IMG/VR virus record: IMGVR_UViG_3300048582_000084
Span: 1 to 64,000 of that record
Length of the DNA: 64,000 bases
Direction: 5' to 3' (one strand)
From: a virus
The notes beneath the pieces are model-generated. The model made no database searches and was not told the origin of the DNA. It saw nothing but the letters and a program-made list of their open reading frames with translations. Position 1 is the first letter of the stretch, and the number at the start of each line of letters is the position of its first letter. Below are positions 15,396-25,327 of the stretch, piece by piece. The translations under genes were made by a program, and so were the position numbers.

Positions 15396-18300
15396 ATGTC
15401 TGATATCGCCCTGAAGGCCTCGATTGATTTCCGCGACGCGGAGAAGCAGGTCAACGAGTTCGTCAACAAGACCAAGAAGAAAATGTCGGAGATCATGGCT
15501 GCTGCTGCACAGCGCGGCGGGTCTCTCGGCGGCGGCGTGACAGGCGGCGGGTCTCCAAGCCGTGGAGGCGGCAGGCTTAATAACATCCAAAACGACATCA
15601 GGATGCGGTGGGCTCTTGAACGGTCTTACACATCGTTCTGGAAGAAAGAACTTGATGCCAAAGATCGGCTGAGCCGGGTCACTAACCAAGCGTTTGAGCG
15701 GGAGCGCAAGATGCGCGCCCAGGCAGACCGCGATAATCGGGCGTTCGACCTTCGGCGGGAGCGCGCGGCTGCCACTCTCGCCCGCGCAAACGAAACGGCA
15801 ATCGAGCGCGAACGGAAGATGCGCGCCCAGGCAGACCGCGATAATCGGGCGTTCGACCTTCGGAGGGAGCGCGCGGCTGCCGCGCTTGCTCGCACCAATG
15901 AGACGGCAATCGAGCGGGAGCGCAAGATGCGCGCCCAGGCAGACCGAGACAATCTGGCATTCGACCTTCGACGGGCTCGGGCGGCTGCCGCCCTCTCTCG
16001 CGCGAACGAAACGGCAATCGAGCGCGAACGCAAGATGCGTGCCCAGGCAGACCGCGACAACCGTTCCTTCGACCTTCGCCGGGAGCGCACGGCTGCCCAA
16101 GCTATTGAGCGCGAGCGTAAGATGCGCGCCCAGGCAGACCGCGACAATCTGGCGTTCGACCTTCGCAAGTCTCGGGCGGCTGCCGCCCTCGCCCGCACAA
16201 ACGAAACGGCAATCGAGCGCGAGCGTAAGATGCGCGCCCAGGCAGACCGCGACAATCTGGCGTTCGACCTTCGCAAGTCTCGGGCGGCTGCCGCCCTCGC
16301 CCGCACAAACGAAACGGCAATCGAGCGCGAGCGTAAGATGCGCGCCCAGGCAGACCGCGACAATCTGGCGTTCGACCTTCGTAGGGAGCGCGCAGCCGCT
16401 GCGTCTTCCAGAAACATGGGCACCGCCGACCAGTCGCGCGCCCGCGTCATTGGAGGCGCCGAAAACACGGCACTCGGCGTTCGTAATCGCATCGGTCGCC
16501 AGCTTTCTGATGATCCTGCACTACAGACTCGCCTTATCAATCAACTCGACGGAGCCCTCCGCAATTACACCGGCACTGTCCAAACTTACGGTGCCCGCTC
16601 GATTGAAGCCACCAGGGCGACTGTCGTCTGGAACCGCGAACTCCAGAACATCCGTGGAACCATTGCTGAAAAGGGGGGTCTTCTTCGGACCCTTAATACG
16701 AACACGGAGACTCTTCGTTCTTCCATTGGCAGTCTCGGCACCGGATTCGGTAGCCTAAACCGGCTTATGCTGAATACCCAGGTCGTGCTTAGCGGCCTGA
16801 CGGCTGCCCTTGGCCTGCGCGAAGTGCTTGATGCTATTCAAGTCTTTGAGCGGTTTTCCAACACACTTCGTACTGTTTCTGCCAGTACTGGCGAGTTTCA
16901 ACAGAACATGGCGTTTCTCTTCGGGGAAGCGGATAGGATCGGTTTCTCCGTCGGGGAAGTCGGCAATGCGTTTGCGCGCCTGTCCGTAGCCATGAGCGGC
17001 GCCGGGTTCTCCACAGAAGAGACACGCCGCGCGTTTACTGGTCTTTCCGAAGCGTCTCGTAACTTCGGCATCACCTCCGCAGACACCAACGGCATCATCC
17101 GTGCCCTTGAGCAGTCCATGTCGAAGGGCAAGTTCATGGCTGAAGAAGTGCGGCTCCAGATGGGCGACCGCCTTCCTATTGCTATGGCTGCTCTTAAGGC
17201 AGCGATGGAACGCGTCGATGGTGGCATAGTTGACGTCAATAAGCGTTTTGAAGAGGGCACAATCGATGTTCGGCGCTATGCGATGGCGTTTGTTGAAGAA
17301 ATCAACCGCATGTCGGGTGGGGCTGAGGCTCTACAGCGGACCTCTACCAGCCTTAGCGCCGCTTTCGGTCGCCTAAGCACTGAATTCCTGCGCTTCTCGC
17401 AGGCTCTGGGCGAAGGCGGTCTTACCAACGCCACCATCACCGTGACTGAGAACCTTAGAAACCTCATGGAGACGGCGCGGGAATCCGGCGCTCTGAATGT
17501 TCTTGGAGATGTGCTGGAGAAACTTGCTAACAGCATGAACCTTTTTGTCGCTGCGGGTGTCGCCCTTGGCGCGCTGTTCGCTGGTCGCATGGTTCAGGCC
17601 TTGATATCGTTTGCCGCTGCTGCGAGCCCCGTCGTGCGCGTTCTGTCTCTTCTTGCGGGCGGCGCTGTCCTGGCGTTTGAAATGATCGACCGCGTTACTT
17701 CTTCAGGTAGGGCCTTTAACACGTTTAACTCTGCCATGCGTGATTTCAACACGTCCGCAGAGAATGTTCGTGGCACAATCAGCCAGTTCAACAACGTACT
17801 GAGCCAGAATACGCAGCAACTTTCGTCTTCTTCTACCGCCGTCGAGCGGCGGATCGAGGCGCTTCGACGTTTGGGTGAAGGCGAAGCCGAAGCGACTCGC
17901 ATCGCGGCGGCAGAAGAGCGCCGCCGCATACAAATCCGCGCCGAGTCGATGCGGGCCGATCTGGCTCGCGCGGAAGCTGCACAGGCTACTCAGAACCGGC
18001 AGGCTCTCGGACGCACGGGGCGTGCCTTTGTTGATGGATTTAACAACAGCAGGGCCATTGCTAATTCACCGCGCTTTAACAACATTGCCGACGACGCATC
18101 CGCGCACGTTGTTGCCCGATACAACGCTGGAATACAGGTTGTTACAGATTTTACTAGCGGTGTTCTCACCGCTAGGGAGGCTGTGCGTAAGCTTAATGAG
18201 ACCTTCGCTGATGGCACCATGCCAAGTGAGATTGACGCTATTCGACGCGCAATCAACGAAGCTTCTATGTCTGAGCAGTTCACGGCTAGCGAGGAAGCGA

Positions 18301-21300
18301 TCCGGTCTGCCCGCCGCGAACTAGAGAGCATTGACCGGGCAATCGCAGAATTTGCCGCAAAATACTCGAATGCGATTAACATCCAAATTAACATGGATTT
18401 GGTGCGACGCGAACTTGCCGACGCCCCTAACACCGGCCAGAACGGTCGAAATGTTCAGCCTCTCTCCGGTGTAGATGCTCAGGGCAACCGGACAGGTGTA
18501 GACGGCACGACCGCGTCGGAGATTACACGAAACCCAACACCAGCCCGCGCGGCACAAGCCGTTCGCACCGCCCTGACCGAACACAACCTCGACCGCACTA
18601 TCGACGGCGGAAATCGCTTCGGTTTCGACGCTAGGGCCGTTAGCGACAGAGAGCTTATTACGCAACTACGCGGTAACCCTCTGTTCCGTAACCTTCTACC
18701 GGGAGCTTCCGCCGCTCTAGGTCGTGTCAACATAAACGAGGGGGGTGGAGGCAACGCAGCCCGACTGGGCAACGCTGTTGGTGAACTGGTTCAGGACATC
18801 AACCGCCAAGCCGACGCAGCGGGTGTCGCTGAGGGCGCCGCGAAGGCCTATGCTGATGCACTCAACCGGCTGAAAGACGCCGCAGCAAACGCGCAGGGCG
18901 GGATCGACATCAACGCGGCCAGCACTGAAGTACTGGCTGCCGTTACTCGTCGTCTTAACTCTGAGTACGAGGCGTTCAACCGCTATGCCGCGCAGGCAAT
19001 GGCGTCCAACAACGAAGTCGCTGATGCTTATATCCGTAGTTCTGAGGCAGGTCAGCAGGCCGAACTACGCATTCGCGCCATGACCGAAGCCCGTAAGACG
19101 GCTATTGAGTTCGAAGCCGACGGCGTAACTCGCACCGCTCTCTATAACCAGCGAGTGAACGAACTAATCACGACGCTGGGACAAGCTGAGCAGGCCGAAC
19201 GCGGTCTCGCCGCAGCGCGCGAAATTAGCCGCAACAATGATGAAATCGAAGTCCTTGAAGCCGAAAGCCGTCTAATCGCTTCCAACGCGGACGCCCGCGA
19301 GCGCGAGGTCGCGGCAATCCGCGCACGTCAGCAGGCCCGTGGGTCTGGTCGCGAGGATGCGGCTGGCCTCAGCGCCGCGCGTGTTGTCGAACTTCGGCAG
19401 CGGAACGAACTCATGTCTAACTCTTGGAATGAGATGGGCCGCGTCGCTGAACAAGCCTTCGAACGCGTCGGCTCCGCGATCACGGAAGCCTTCGCCAAGG
19501 GCGAAATTCGTGCGGTGAAGTTCAGCAACATCTACCGTGCCATCGTGTCTGAAATCATTCAGGCTACGCTGCGTATGGCGGTACTGAATCCTATTCTGAA
19601 CAGCGCTCTTGGTGGCTCTCGCCCTACGATGGCTGGGCTGTTCCAAGCGCAAGCTTCTGGGGCTGCTTCTAGCGGGTCCGGTAGCTCTGGTATCGTTGGC
19701 GGCGCTGCCAGTATTGCTGGTATGGGAACTTCTATCAACAACTGGTGGAACGGAACTTCCTCGACCTCTGCCGCCCCCGCGTCAGGCGCTTCGGGAGGCT
19801 TTGCCGGTCTAGCTGGCATCGGAGCGTCTATCAGCAACTGGTGGAATGGTACGCCAGCAACTGCTGCCGCTGCTTCTACCTACATGGGTCCAGGCGCATT
19901 GGCTGACGGCGCGGGCTTCCAGGCAGCAGGTGCTGGCGCCGCTCCAGCCGCCGCCTCGGGCGCAGCGGGCGGTGCTGGTAGCATGCTCGGCGGCATGGCC
20001 CTAGGCTTCGGTCTTGGGTCCATGGCTGGCGGTCTTGTCGCAGGCAACAGCCGTCCACGTCAGCAGAACGCTCAAATCGGCGCTGCTATCGGCGCCGTTG
20101 CTCTAGGCCCTATTGGGGGTCTCGCTGGCGGTCTAATCGGCGGCGCTATCGGCCCAGGCAACCCTCGGTCCTTTGGTCACGTCGGCGTCGAGAGCCGCGA
20201 CGGTCGTCTTGCTATCACAGGCAGCGGCGGAAAAAATACTGACGTCGAAGCTCTACTGAGTTCCGCTCGTCGCGAAATTGAGAGCCTGAACGATCAGCTC
20301 GATCAGCGCGGCTGGAGCCTCGGCGGCTCGACCTATCTCGGCAACGGCGTAGCCGACATCGAGCAGTTCGATACGCTGGGTGAAAGCACGGCACTGCGGC
20401 TGCGGACAGGCGACGCTAGGGTAGATGGAGCCATCGCCCGCGCTGATGGCGCGAGCCTGGAACGCCAGTTTTCGGTTGCCGAACGCGCCCAAAGTTTCGC
20501 AGACCAGCTTGACCAAATGACTAACGCGATCAAGGACGCCACCAATCCGCTTGGCGGCATCACGCGAGAATTTGACGAGCTATGGGAACAAGCCGACCGT
20601 CTGGGCTTTGGTTGGGATCAGGTCACAGAGGCTGCCAATAACGCGGTCGCTGAATTCAATCGTAACCGCTATCGCGCGAACGAAGACGCCGCTATGGGTT
20701 TCGAGGGTCGCGCCGCCGGTACTGATCGTGCCAAGCAACTAGCCGCTCAGCAGCGTTCTCTTCAAATCGAACAACAGCGGGAGCGTGAAGACCTAGAGCG
20801 GGAACTGATGGCTCTAGGCCTAGATGCTCAATGGGTTGCCAATCTTCGCCCAGAACTTGAGCGCGCGCAGGCTGTAGAGACGGCAGCGATGGTGAAGGCG
20901 TGGGAAGCTCTATGGCGCTCTCAGCGCGAAGCTGTTGAGGGTCTATCGATCCGTGCTGACCGCGCTCGCGCATCGGTCTCTGGTAACGCTATGGACGCGC
21001 AGGGTGCAGACCTTCGCGCCTTTGACCTCCAGGCGTCCGGTGAAATCATTGACACACGACAGGCCCTTCTCGACCTAGGCCTAGCGGCTGACGCCGTTGA
21101 AGCGGAAATCCTCAAGCTTATCGCTACGCACGGGCTGGAGCGGCAGGCTATTGCCGAAACTTACCAAGCCCGGCGCAACGCTATCGCGACGTCGCTCGAC
21201 GACCGACTGTTCGCGGCAACCACCGACACGCAGGGGCTTTCCGGAGCCTTGGCCGCGTTCGAACGGGCGGCTTCTCGGGAACGCGAGCAGGCTGCACGCG

Positions 21301-22523
21301 AGGGTCTTACGAACCTCGTCCAGCTAGAGGCTGTCCATGCGGCCGAGCGTGCTGACCTGATCGAAGAGTTCGCCCGTCAATCCGCTGATCGCATCCGTGC
21401 GCTGGGCGGGAGCATTCGGTCCTTCTTGGATGGTCTCAGCACCGACGCGAGCATCACATCGCCTCAGGATCGTCTGGCGGCTGCTCAAGAGCAGTTCGGG
21501 CGCGACCTGACGCTGGCGCGCGGCGGCGATGAAGAAGCTCTCGGGCGGATCACCGGAACAGCGGATACGCTGCTGACTGCGGGTAAGGACATGTACGCGT
21601 CCAGCCCGCAGTTTCAGGCCATTCTGTCTATGGTTCGGTCGAGCCTTGAAAACCTACCCGCCGTCAAGAACTACGACGCGCTTATTTTGGCTGAATTGCA
21701 GAGTCTTCGTGACGGTATCGCCGTCGGCGTTGATCTTGAGGTCTTCCGTGTTATCACGGAAGCTCTGAACGCGCTGTCTCCTGTGGACCGGGAACGCCTT
21801 ATCCAAGCTGCTACGGTTCTCCGCAACATCACGCAGACTGTTCAGACGCCGAACGGCGACTCTCTGATCACTGAAGCCAATATCACGCGGCAGATTCAGC
21901 TAGGCTTCGACTACGCTGTGGCTAACCAGTTCTCTTATCTGCACAACCTTGCGGATATTCGCATGTTTCTGTCGCATATTCGGGACATGGCTCGCGGCGG
22001 CGCTGGTGGTCTGCGTGTTACGACCTATCAGGCCAGCGGCGCGGCCAATGACGACTACGCTCGCGGATCGTCCAGCCAGATTAACCCACTGTTCAACCCA
22101 CTTCCGGCGAGAATCGGCGGCGTAGTCCGCAACTACGGCGGGCTTCAGTCCGGTGGATGGGTCGGGAACGGCGCATGGAACCGCGACAGTGTCATCGCTG
22201 GTTACGCGGGAGGCGGGTCGATCATGCTGGCCGGTGGTGAACATGTCACGAACGCTGTCCAGGCCGCTCGATATGAGCCCATTTTGAATAGCATCAATAC
22301 TGGCGACTATAACCCCAACTTCGGGGGAGGCGAGATGACAGCTCAGCTCTCCGCTCTAGCCTCTCAAGTTGCGATGCTTAACACTCAGGTCTCTAACCTA
22401 CGCGAAGAAGCCGCACGTACCGCTGAAGCAGCGGAGCGAACGGCCGACGCTGCGGAAGATACCGCAAAGACGAACAAGACAATGGCACGAAACGAAAGTG
22501 TCGCGGCTCGGAGGGTGGCGTAA
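15396..22523 (+). CDS. Tape measure protein
   Basis: A 2375-aa protein, the largest in the window. Its N-terminus (1-98) is helical. Residues 99-335 contain seven repeats of a 36-residue coiled-coil unit (ERERKMRAQADRDN). Residues about 480-600 carry the tape-measure domain (RTVSASTGEFQQNMAFLFGE, then MSKGKFMAEEVRLQMGDRLP). One to three hydrophobic stretches (about 710-755) and Gly/Ala-rich membrane-like segments (about 1520-1590) follow. The C-terminus has ISGGEHVTN-like AGGEHVTNAVQAARYEP. It sets tail length and may form a channel in the inner membrane. At about 1.5 A per residue the tail would be near 350 nm. It overlaps the next start by one base. Confidence 0.95.
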   Translation: MSDIALKASIDFRDAEKQVNEFVNKTKKKMSEIMAAAAQRGGSLGGGVTGGGSPSRGGGRLNNIQNDIRMRWALERSYTSFWKKELDAKDRLSRVTNQAFERERKMRAQADRDNRAFDLRRERAAATLARANETAIERERKMRAQADRDNRAFDLRRERAAAALARTNETAIERERKMRAQADRDNLAFDLRRARAAAALSRANETAIERERKMRAQADRDNRSFDLRRERTAAQAIERERKMRAQADRDNLAFDLRKSRAAAALARTNETAIERERKMRAQADRDNLAFDLRKSRAAAALARTNETAIERERKMRAQADRDNLAFDLRRERAAAASSRNMGTADQSRARVIGGAENTALGVRNRIGRQLSDDPALQTRLINQLDGALRNYTGTVQTYGARSIEATRATVVWNRELQNIRGTIAEKGGLLRTLNTNTETLRSSIGSLGTGFGSLNRLMLNTQVVLSGLTAALGLREVLDAIQVFERFSNTLRTVSASTGEFQQNMAFLFGEADRIGFSVGEVGNAFARLSVAMSGAGFSTEETRRAFTGLSEASRNFGITSADTNGIIRALEQSMSKGKFMAEEVRLQMGDRLPIAMAALKAAMERVDGGIVDVNKRFEEGTIDVRRYAMAFVEEINRMSGGAEALQRTSTSLSAAFGRLSTEFLRFSQALGEGGLTNATITVTENLRNLMETARESGALNVLGDVLEKLANSMNLFVAAGVALGALFAGRMVQALISFAAAASPVVRVLSLLAGGAVLAFEMIDRVTSSGRAFNTFNSAMRDFNTSAENVRGTISQFNNVLSQNTQQLSSSSTAVERRIEALRRLGEGEAEATRIAAAEERRRIQIRAESMRADLARAEAAQATQNRQALGRTGRAFVDGFNNSRAIANSPRFNNIADDASAHVVARYNAGIQVVTDFTSGVLTAREAVRKLNETFADGTMPSEIDAIRRAINEASMSEQFTASEEAIRSARRELESIDRAIAEFAAKYSNAINIQINMDLVRRELADAPNTGQNGRNVQPLSGVDAQGNRTGVDGTTASEITRNPTPARAAQAVRTALTEHNLDRTIDGGNRFGFDARAVSDRELITQLRGNPLFRNLLPGASAALGRVNINEGGGGNAARLGNAVGELVQDINRQADAAGVAEGAAKAYADALNRLKDAAANAQGGIDINAASTEVLAAVTRRLNSEYEAFNRYAAQAMASNNEVADAYIRSSEAGQQAELRIRAMTEARKTAIEFEADGVTRTALYNQRVNELITTLGQAEQAERGLAAAREISRNNDEIEVLEAESRLIASNADAREREVAAIRARQQARGSGREDAAGLSAARVVELRQRNELMSNSWNEMGRVAEQAFERVGSAITEAFAKGEIRAVKFSNIYRAIVSEIIQATLRMAVLNPILNSALGGSRPTMAGLFQAQASGAASSGSGSSGIVGGAASIAGMGTSINNWWNGTSSTSAAPASGASGGFAGLAGIGASISNWWNGTPATAAAASTYMGPGALADGAGFQAAGAGAAPAAASGAAGGAGSMLGGMALGFGLGSMAGGLVAGNSRPRQQNAQIGAAIGAVALGPIGGLAGGLIGGAIGPGNPRSFGHVGVESRDGRLAITGSGGKNTDVEALLSSARREIESLNDQLDQRGWSLGGSTYLGNGVADIEQFDTLGESTALRLRTGDARVDGAIARADGASLERQFSVAERAQSFADQLDQMTNAIKDATNPLGGITREFDELWEQADRLGFGWDQVTEAANNAVAEFNRNRYRANEDAAMGFEGRAAGTDRAKQLAAQQRSLQIEQQREREDLERELMALGLDAQWVANLRPELERAQAVETAAMVKAWEALWRSQREAVEGLSIRADRARASVSGNAMDAQGADLRAFDLQASGEIIDTRQALLDLGLAADAVEAEILKLIATHGLERQAIAETYQARRNAIATSLDDRLFAATTDTQGLSGALAAFERAASREREQAAREGLTNLVQLEAVHAAERADLIEEFARQSADRIRALGGSIRSFLDGLSTDASITSPQDRLAAAQEQFGRDLTLARGGDEEALGRITGTADTLLTAGKDMYASSPQFQAILSMVRSSLENLPAVKNYDALILAELQSLRDGIAVGVDLEVFRVITEALNALSPVDRERLIQAATVLRNITQTVQTPNGDSLITEANITRQIQLGFDYAVANQFSYLHNLADIRMFLSHIRDMARGGAGGLRVTTYQASGAANDDYARGSSSQINPLFNPLPARIGGVVRNYGGLQSGGWVGNGAWNRDSVIAGYAGGGSIMLAGGEHVTNAVQAARYEPILNSINTGDYNPNFGGGEMTAQLSALASQVAMLNTQVSNLREEAARTAEAAERTADAAEDTAKTNKTMARNESVAARRVA
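15690..16405 (+). repeat. 108-bp in-frame tandem repeats in the tape measure gene
   Basis: Seven units start at 15690, 15798, 15906, 16014, 16101, 16209 and 16317. The fourth is 21 bp shorter and the last is partial. Units 5 and 6 are almost identical in DNA sequence, pointing to recent duplication. The encoded unit is strongly helical and highly charged. Confidence 0.95.
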
Positions 22524-25252
22524 TGCCTTACCTCCTCCGCGCGCAGCCTTACGATGAGGCTCTCCCAGGTATCCGAAGCCTATATTTCAGTGATGTGGGC
22601 TTCACTACCACTCCCGCAGAATCACCCGCGAACGTCTACTGGGACCGCCGTATTGAGGTTCCTTTGGTAGTTCAGCAGAGCCTATTCTCGGACAGTTCGG
22701 TCGGTGGTCGGAGCGAGATCAGCTTCGGTCGCATCAGTCTGGCTAACGATGACGGCGCTCTAAATGTTCTTGGAGATTACGACTGGGACGGTCGCCTCAT
22801 TGAGGTACTGTACACAGAAAAAGAACGGCCGGTTTATGCTGATTTCATTGCTGTTTTCAGCGGCACCGCCGAGCAGTTTCTTCTTGGTGATATCGTTGAG
22901 ATTGAGGTCCGAGACCTTCAAATTCTGTTTGAAGAGCCATTTCAGCCGAGCAAATTCCTTGGAACAGGCGGCGTCGAAGGCCCTACCGAGTACACCGGTC
23001 GCCGTAAACCTCACCTTCTCGGGACAAAAAGACAGTTCACGCCGTTGCCTCTTGATCCCGCAAATCTAGTGTGGTGCTACCACAGCGGTCCAGCAGGCGG
23101 CGTCCTGGGAGTTAAGGACTCTGGCGCCGATCTCCCCTATGCGGGCGACTACCCGAGCTACGCCGCGCTTATCGCTGCGTCCATCCCTGCTGGTCAATAT
23201 GCGACATGTAATGCTCTTGGACTTCTGCGTTTGAATGCTCCACCAATCGGCGTACTCACTATTGATGCTGAGGGTCAGCGCGAAAATCTTCTGATTTCTC
23301 CTTTCACGCTGACCCGCACTCAAGCGGGCGGCGCGTCTTCGACTGCATTGAACAGCGACGGTTTGACTTGGCGCGAGTATGTCGCCAACGCCGCGCGCAC
23401 GAACGGAACCGCACGCGGTCGCCTTCTTGAGGGCGAACGGACCAACGGTATCCGGAACATTCGGGCAGAGGGCACAGCGGGCGCACTTCCTACCAACTGG
23501 GCACGCGTCAACGCCGGATCGGGTGTTAATCCTACATATTCCGCGATTACAGCGAACGGTATGACAGGACTTCGAATCACATATGTCGGAACCACCGCAG
23601 GCGTTCCGGGTACGGAAACTATCGAGTTCGATGGGCGAACTCCCGGTATTTTCGCCGCGAACGCGGGGGTTCTTATCAACAGCTCGTTTTTCTACCGCCT
23701 ATCCAGTGGAGCCCTGCCTGTAGGCGCTCCGGTTGTACAGAATCGAATTGTTACCTTCAACAATGCTGGCACTGTTATCGCCGCTACTGGTCAAAATTTT
23801 ACGGCGTTGGATGGTGACATTCGCAGGACTTCCCACACCCACACCCCCGCCGCAGGCGTTGGAGTAAACGGTAGAGCTATCAGCGGTATTCACTTTGGGA
23901 CGTGGCCCGCGAGTACTGCTGTAAATTTTTCTATCGACGTTTTTTGGCCGCAACTTGAGACGGGGTGGTCTGCCTCGTCCCCAATTCTTCCGACAAGCGG
24001 CACTCCCGCTTCGGCTACTCGCGGTTCCGATATTGTTTCTGCTCCTTTGTCTTCCTTGGGTGTACCTTCGACGGGAACATGCACGGTTCTGTGGAGTGGC
24101 GTAATTCCACAACAATCCCCGACAGGTTTTGGTCAAAACCTAGTACAGCTTGAACAAACTGGCTCAGACGCCAACAGCTATAGGCTCCGCAACCCCGCTG
24201 CCAGCAACAGTATTGATTTGATGCGAGTCAACGCAGGCGTTGTTAGCAGCATCTCTCTTGGCACGATGACTCCGGGCACGGCGTTTAGAGCGGGTTTCGT
24301 TATCAACGGTTCTGGCCGAATGGCTGGAAGTTTCAACGGCGGCGCGGTTCAAGCCGTGACTGGAGGCGTGACGACAGGCCTGACGGACATGCGGGTTGGA
24401 AACATTGTCAGCGGACTACAACCGCTGTTCGGTGATGTTGCTGTGTTCCGTGTGCTTCCATACGCCCTATCAGACGCGGACCTCCAAACCGCAGTTGCGG
24501 CCCTGCCCGTCGTTAATGGGACGCTGAAAACTTTTGCCGATATCGCCCAGCACAGTATTCTTCGCTCTGTCCCTCTGACCCTCGCAGATTTCAACCCGAC
24601 GACTGTAAGTGCGCTGAACACTAGCTGTTCGCAAGGCCTAGGTTACTGGTACGGTGGAGATTCCGAAGAACCACTACGTGGTGTACTGGACACACTCGCG
24701 TCGAGTGTGGGCGTTTATTACGGGTTTGACGAGTCGAGGAAGATTTTCTTCGGACGGTTCGAGGCTCCAGCCGTCACGCCTGACTATGTGTTTAGTGAGC
24801 GAGACATTTACGACCTTCAACCTATCCCAGCGGATCGCCGCCTCAAGACTCAGATCGTAGCGTGGGGAGAGCGCGTCAGGCCTCTGGAAGATCAAGAGAT
24901 TGCCGGTACCATTACTGGAACCTCACGAACCGCTTTGATGGAGAAGTGGCGGCTTGAGACCCATACAAGTTCTTCTGTCGCGACAGCTTCCCTACTCGCG
25001 CGCGAAGAACGCATTGATAGCTCCTTCGACGTCCTTGCGGATGCTCAGAACGAAGCGCAGCGCCGTGTTGCGCTCTTTGGTCCACGCCGTCAGGCGTTCA
25101 CCGTGGAGGTCCCATTCACGCCGAACCTGCGACCAGGGCATACTGTCGAACTTCAAGACAGTCGCCTCATCGGTGTGGCTAAGCGCTTTCGGGTTCTTAA
25201 GATCGAGCGAGACGCGTCCGAGCAGAGAGTTACAATGGAAGTTTGGGGATGA
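22523..25252 (+). CDS. Tail hub/tip protein with inserted lectin-like module
   Basis: A 909-aa protein. The flanks (1-250 and 663-909) read as one tail tip or hub protein: YFSDVGFTTTPAESPANVYWDRRI at the start; TFADIAQHSILRSVPLTLADFNP and FTPNLRPGHTVELQDSRL at the end. Between them (about 258-662; 23294-24508) lies a separate Ser/Thr/Gly-rich beta module with GRLLEGERTNGIRNIRAEG, FFYRLSSGA, FWPQLETGWSASSPILPTSG and a concanavalin-like second half. The same module occurs alone at 26860-28119. The insertion would place a receptor- or sugar-binding domain on the tail tip. Confidence 0.75.
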   Translation: MPYLLRAQPYDEALPGIRSLYFSDVGFTTTPAESPANVYWDRRIEVPLVVQQSLFSDSSVGGRSEISFGRISLANDDGALNVLGDYDWDGRLIEVLYTEKERPVYADFIAVFSGTAEQFLLGDIVEIEVRDLQILFEEPFQPSKFLGTGGVEGPTEYTGRRKPHLLGTKRQFTPLPLDPANLVWCYHSGPAGGVLGVKDSGADLPYAGDYPSYAALIAASIPAGQYATCNALGLLRLNAPPIGVLTIDAEGQRENLLISPFTLTRTQAGGASSTALNSDGLTWREYVANAARTNGTARGRLLEGERTNGIRNIRAEGTAGALPTNWARVNAGSGVNPTYSAITANGMTGLRITYVGTTAGVPGTETIEFDGRTPGIFAANAGVLINSSFFYRLSSGALPVGAPVVQNRIVTFNNAGTVIAATGQNFTALDGDIRRTSHTHTPAAGVGVNGRAISGIHFGTWPASTAVNFSIDVFWPQLETGWSASSPILPTSGTPASATRGSDIVSAPLSSLGVPSTGTCTVLWSGVIPQQSPTGFGQNLVQLEQTGSDANSYRLRNPAASNSIDLMRVNAGVVSSISLGTMTPGTAFRAGFVINGSGRMAGSFNGGAVQAVTGGVTTGLTDMRVGNIVSGLQPLFGDVAVFRVLPYALSDADLQTAVAALPVVNGTLKTFADIAQHSILRSVPLTLADFNPTTVSALNTSCSQGLGYWYGGDSEEPLRGVLDTLASSVGVYYGFDESRKIFFGRFEAPAVTPDYVFSERDIYDLQPIPADRRLKTQIVAWGERVRPLEDQEIAGTITGTSRTALMEKWRLETHTSSSVATASLLAREERIDSSFDVLADAQNEAQRRVALFGPRRQAFTVEVPFTPNLRPGHTVELQDSRLIGVAKRFRVLKIERDASEQRVTMEVWG

Positions 25253-25270
25253 CAAAAAATGTGGTATAAT
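25243..25270 (+). promoter_or_regulatory. Promoter upstream of fibre genes
   Basis: TTGGGG (25243-25248), 16-bp spacer, and a consensus extended -10 TGG-TATAAT (25262-25270), followed by CCGG. The -10 region matches the left-end TGGTATAC motifs. An AAAGCACTTT site lies 17 bp downstream. Confidence 0.6.
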
Positions 25271-25286
25271 CCGGTCCTTAGGGCTT

Positions 25287-25296
25287 AAAGCACTTT
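25287..25296. promoter_or_regulatory. AAAGCACTTT site downstream of promoter (candidate operator)
   Basis: Sits inside GGGCTTAAAGCACTTTAGCCC, itself nearly palindromic over 21 bases, between the TATAAT box and the start of the 25328 gene. The position is that of a roadblock-type operator. Confidence 0.5.
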
Positions 25297-25327
25297 AGCC
25301 CCTTCATGTTTTCCCCTACCCAACGCT

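Noticed and set aside
15626-16540. Long minus-strand open frame of 304 codons
   Set aside because: It is antisense to the tape measure repeats; codon bias of the repeats opens the frame.
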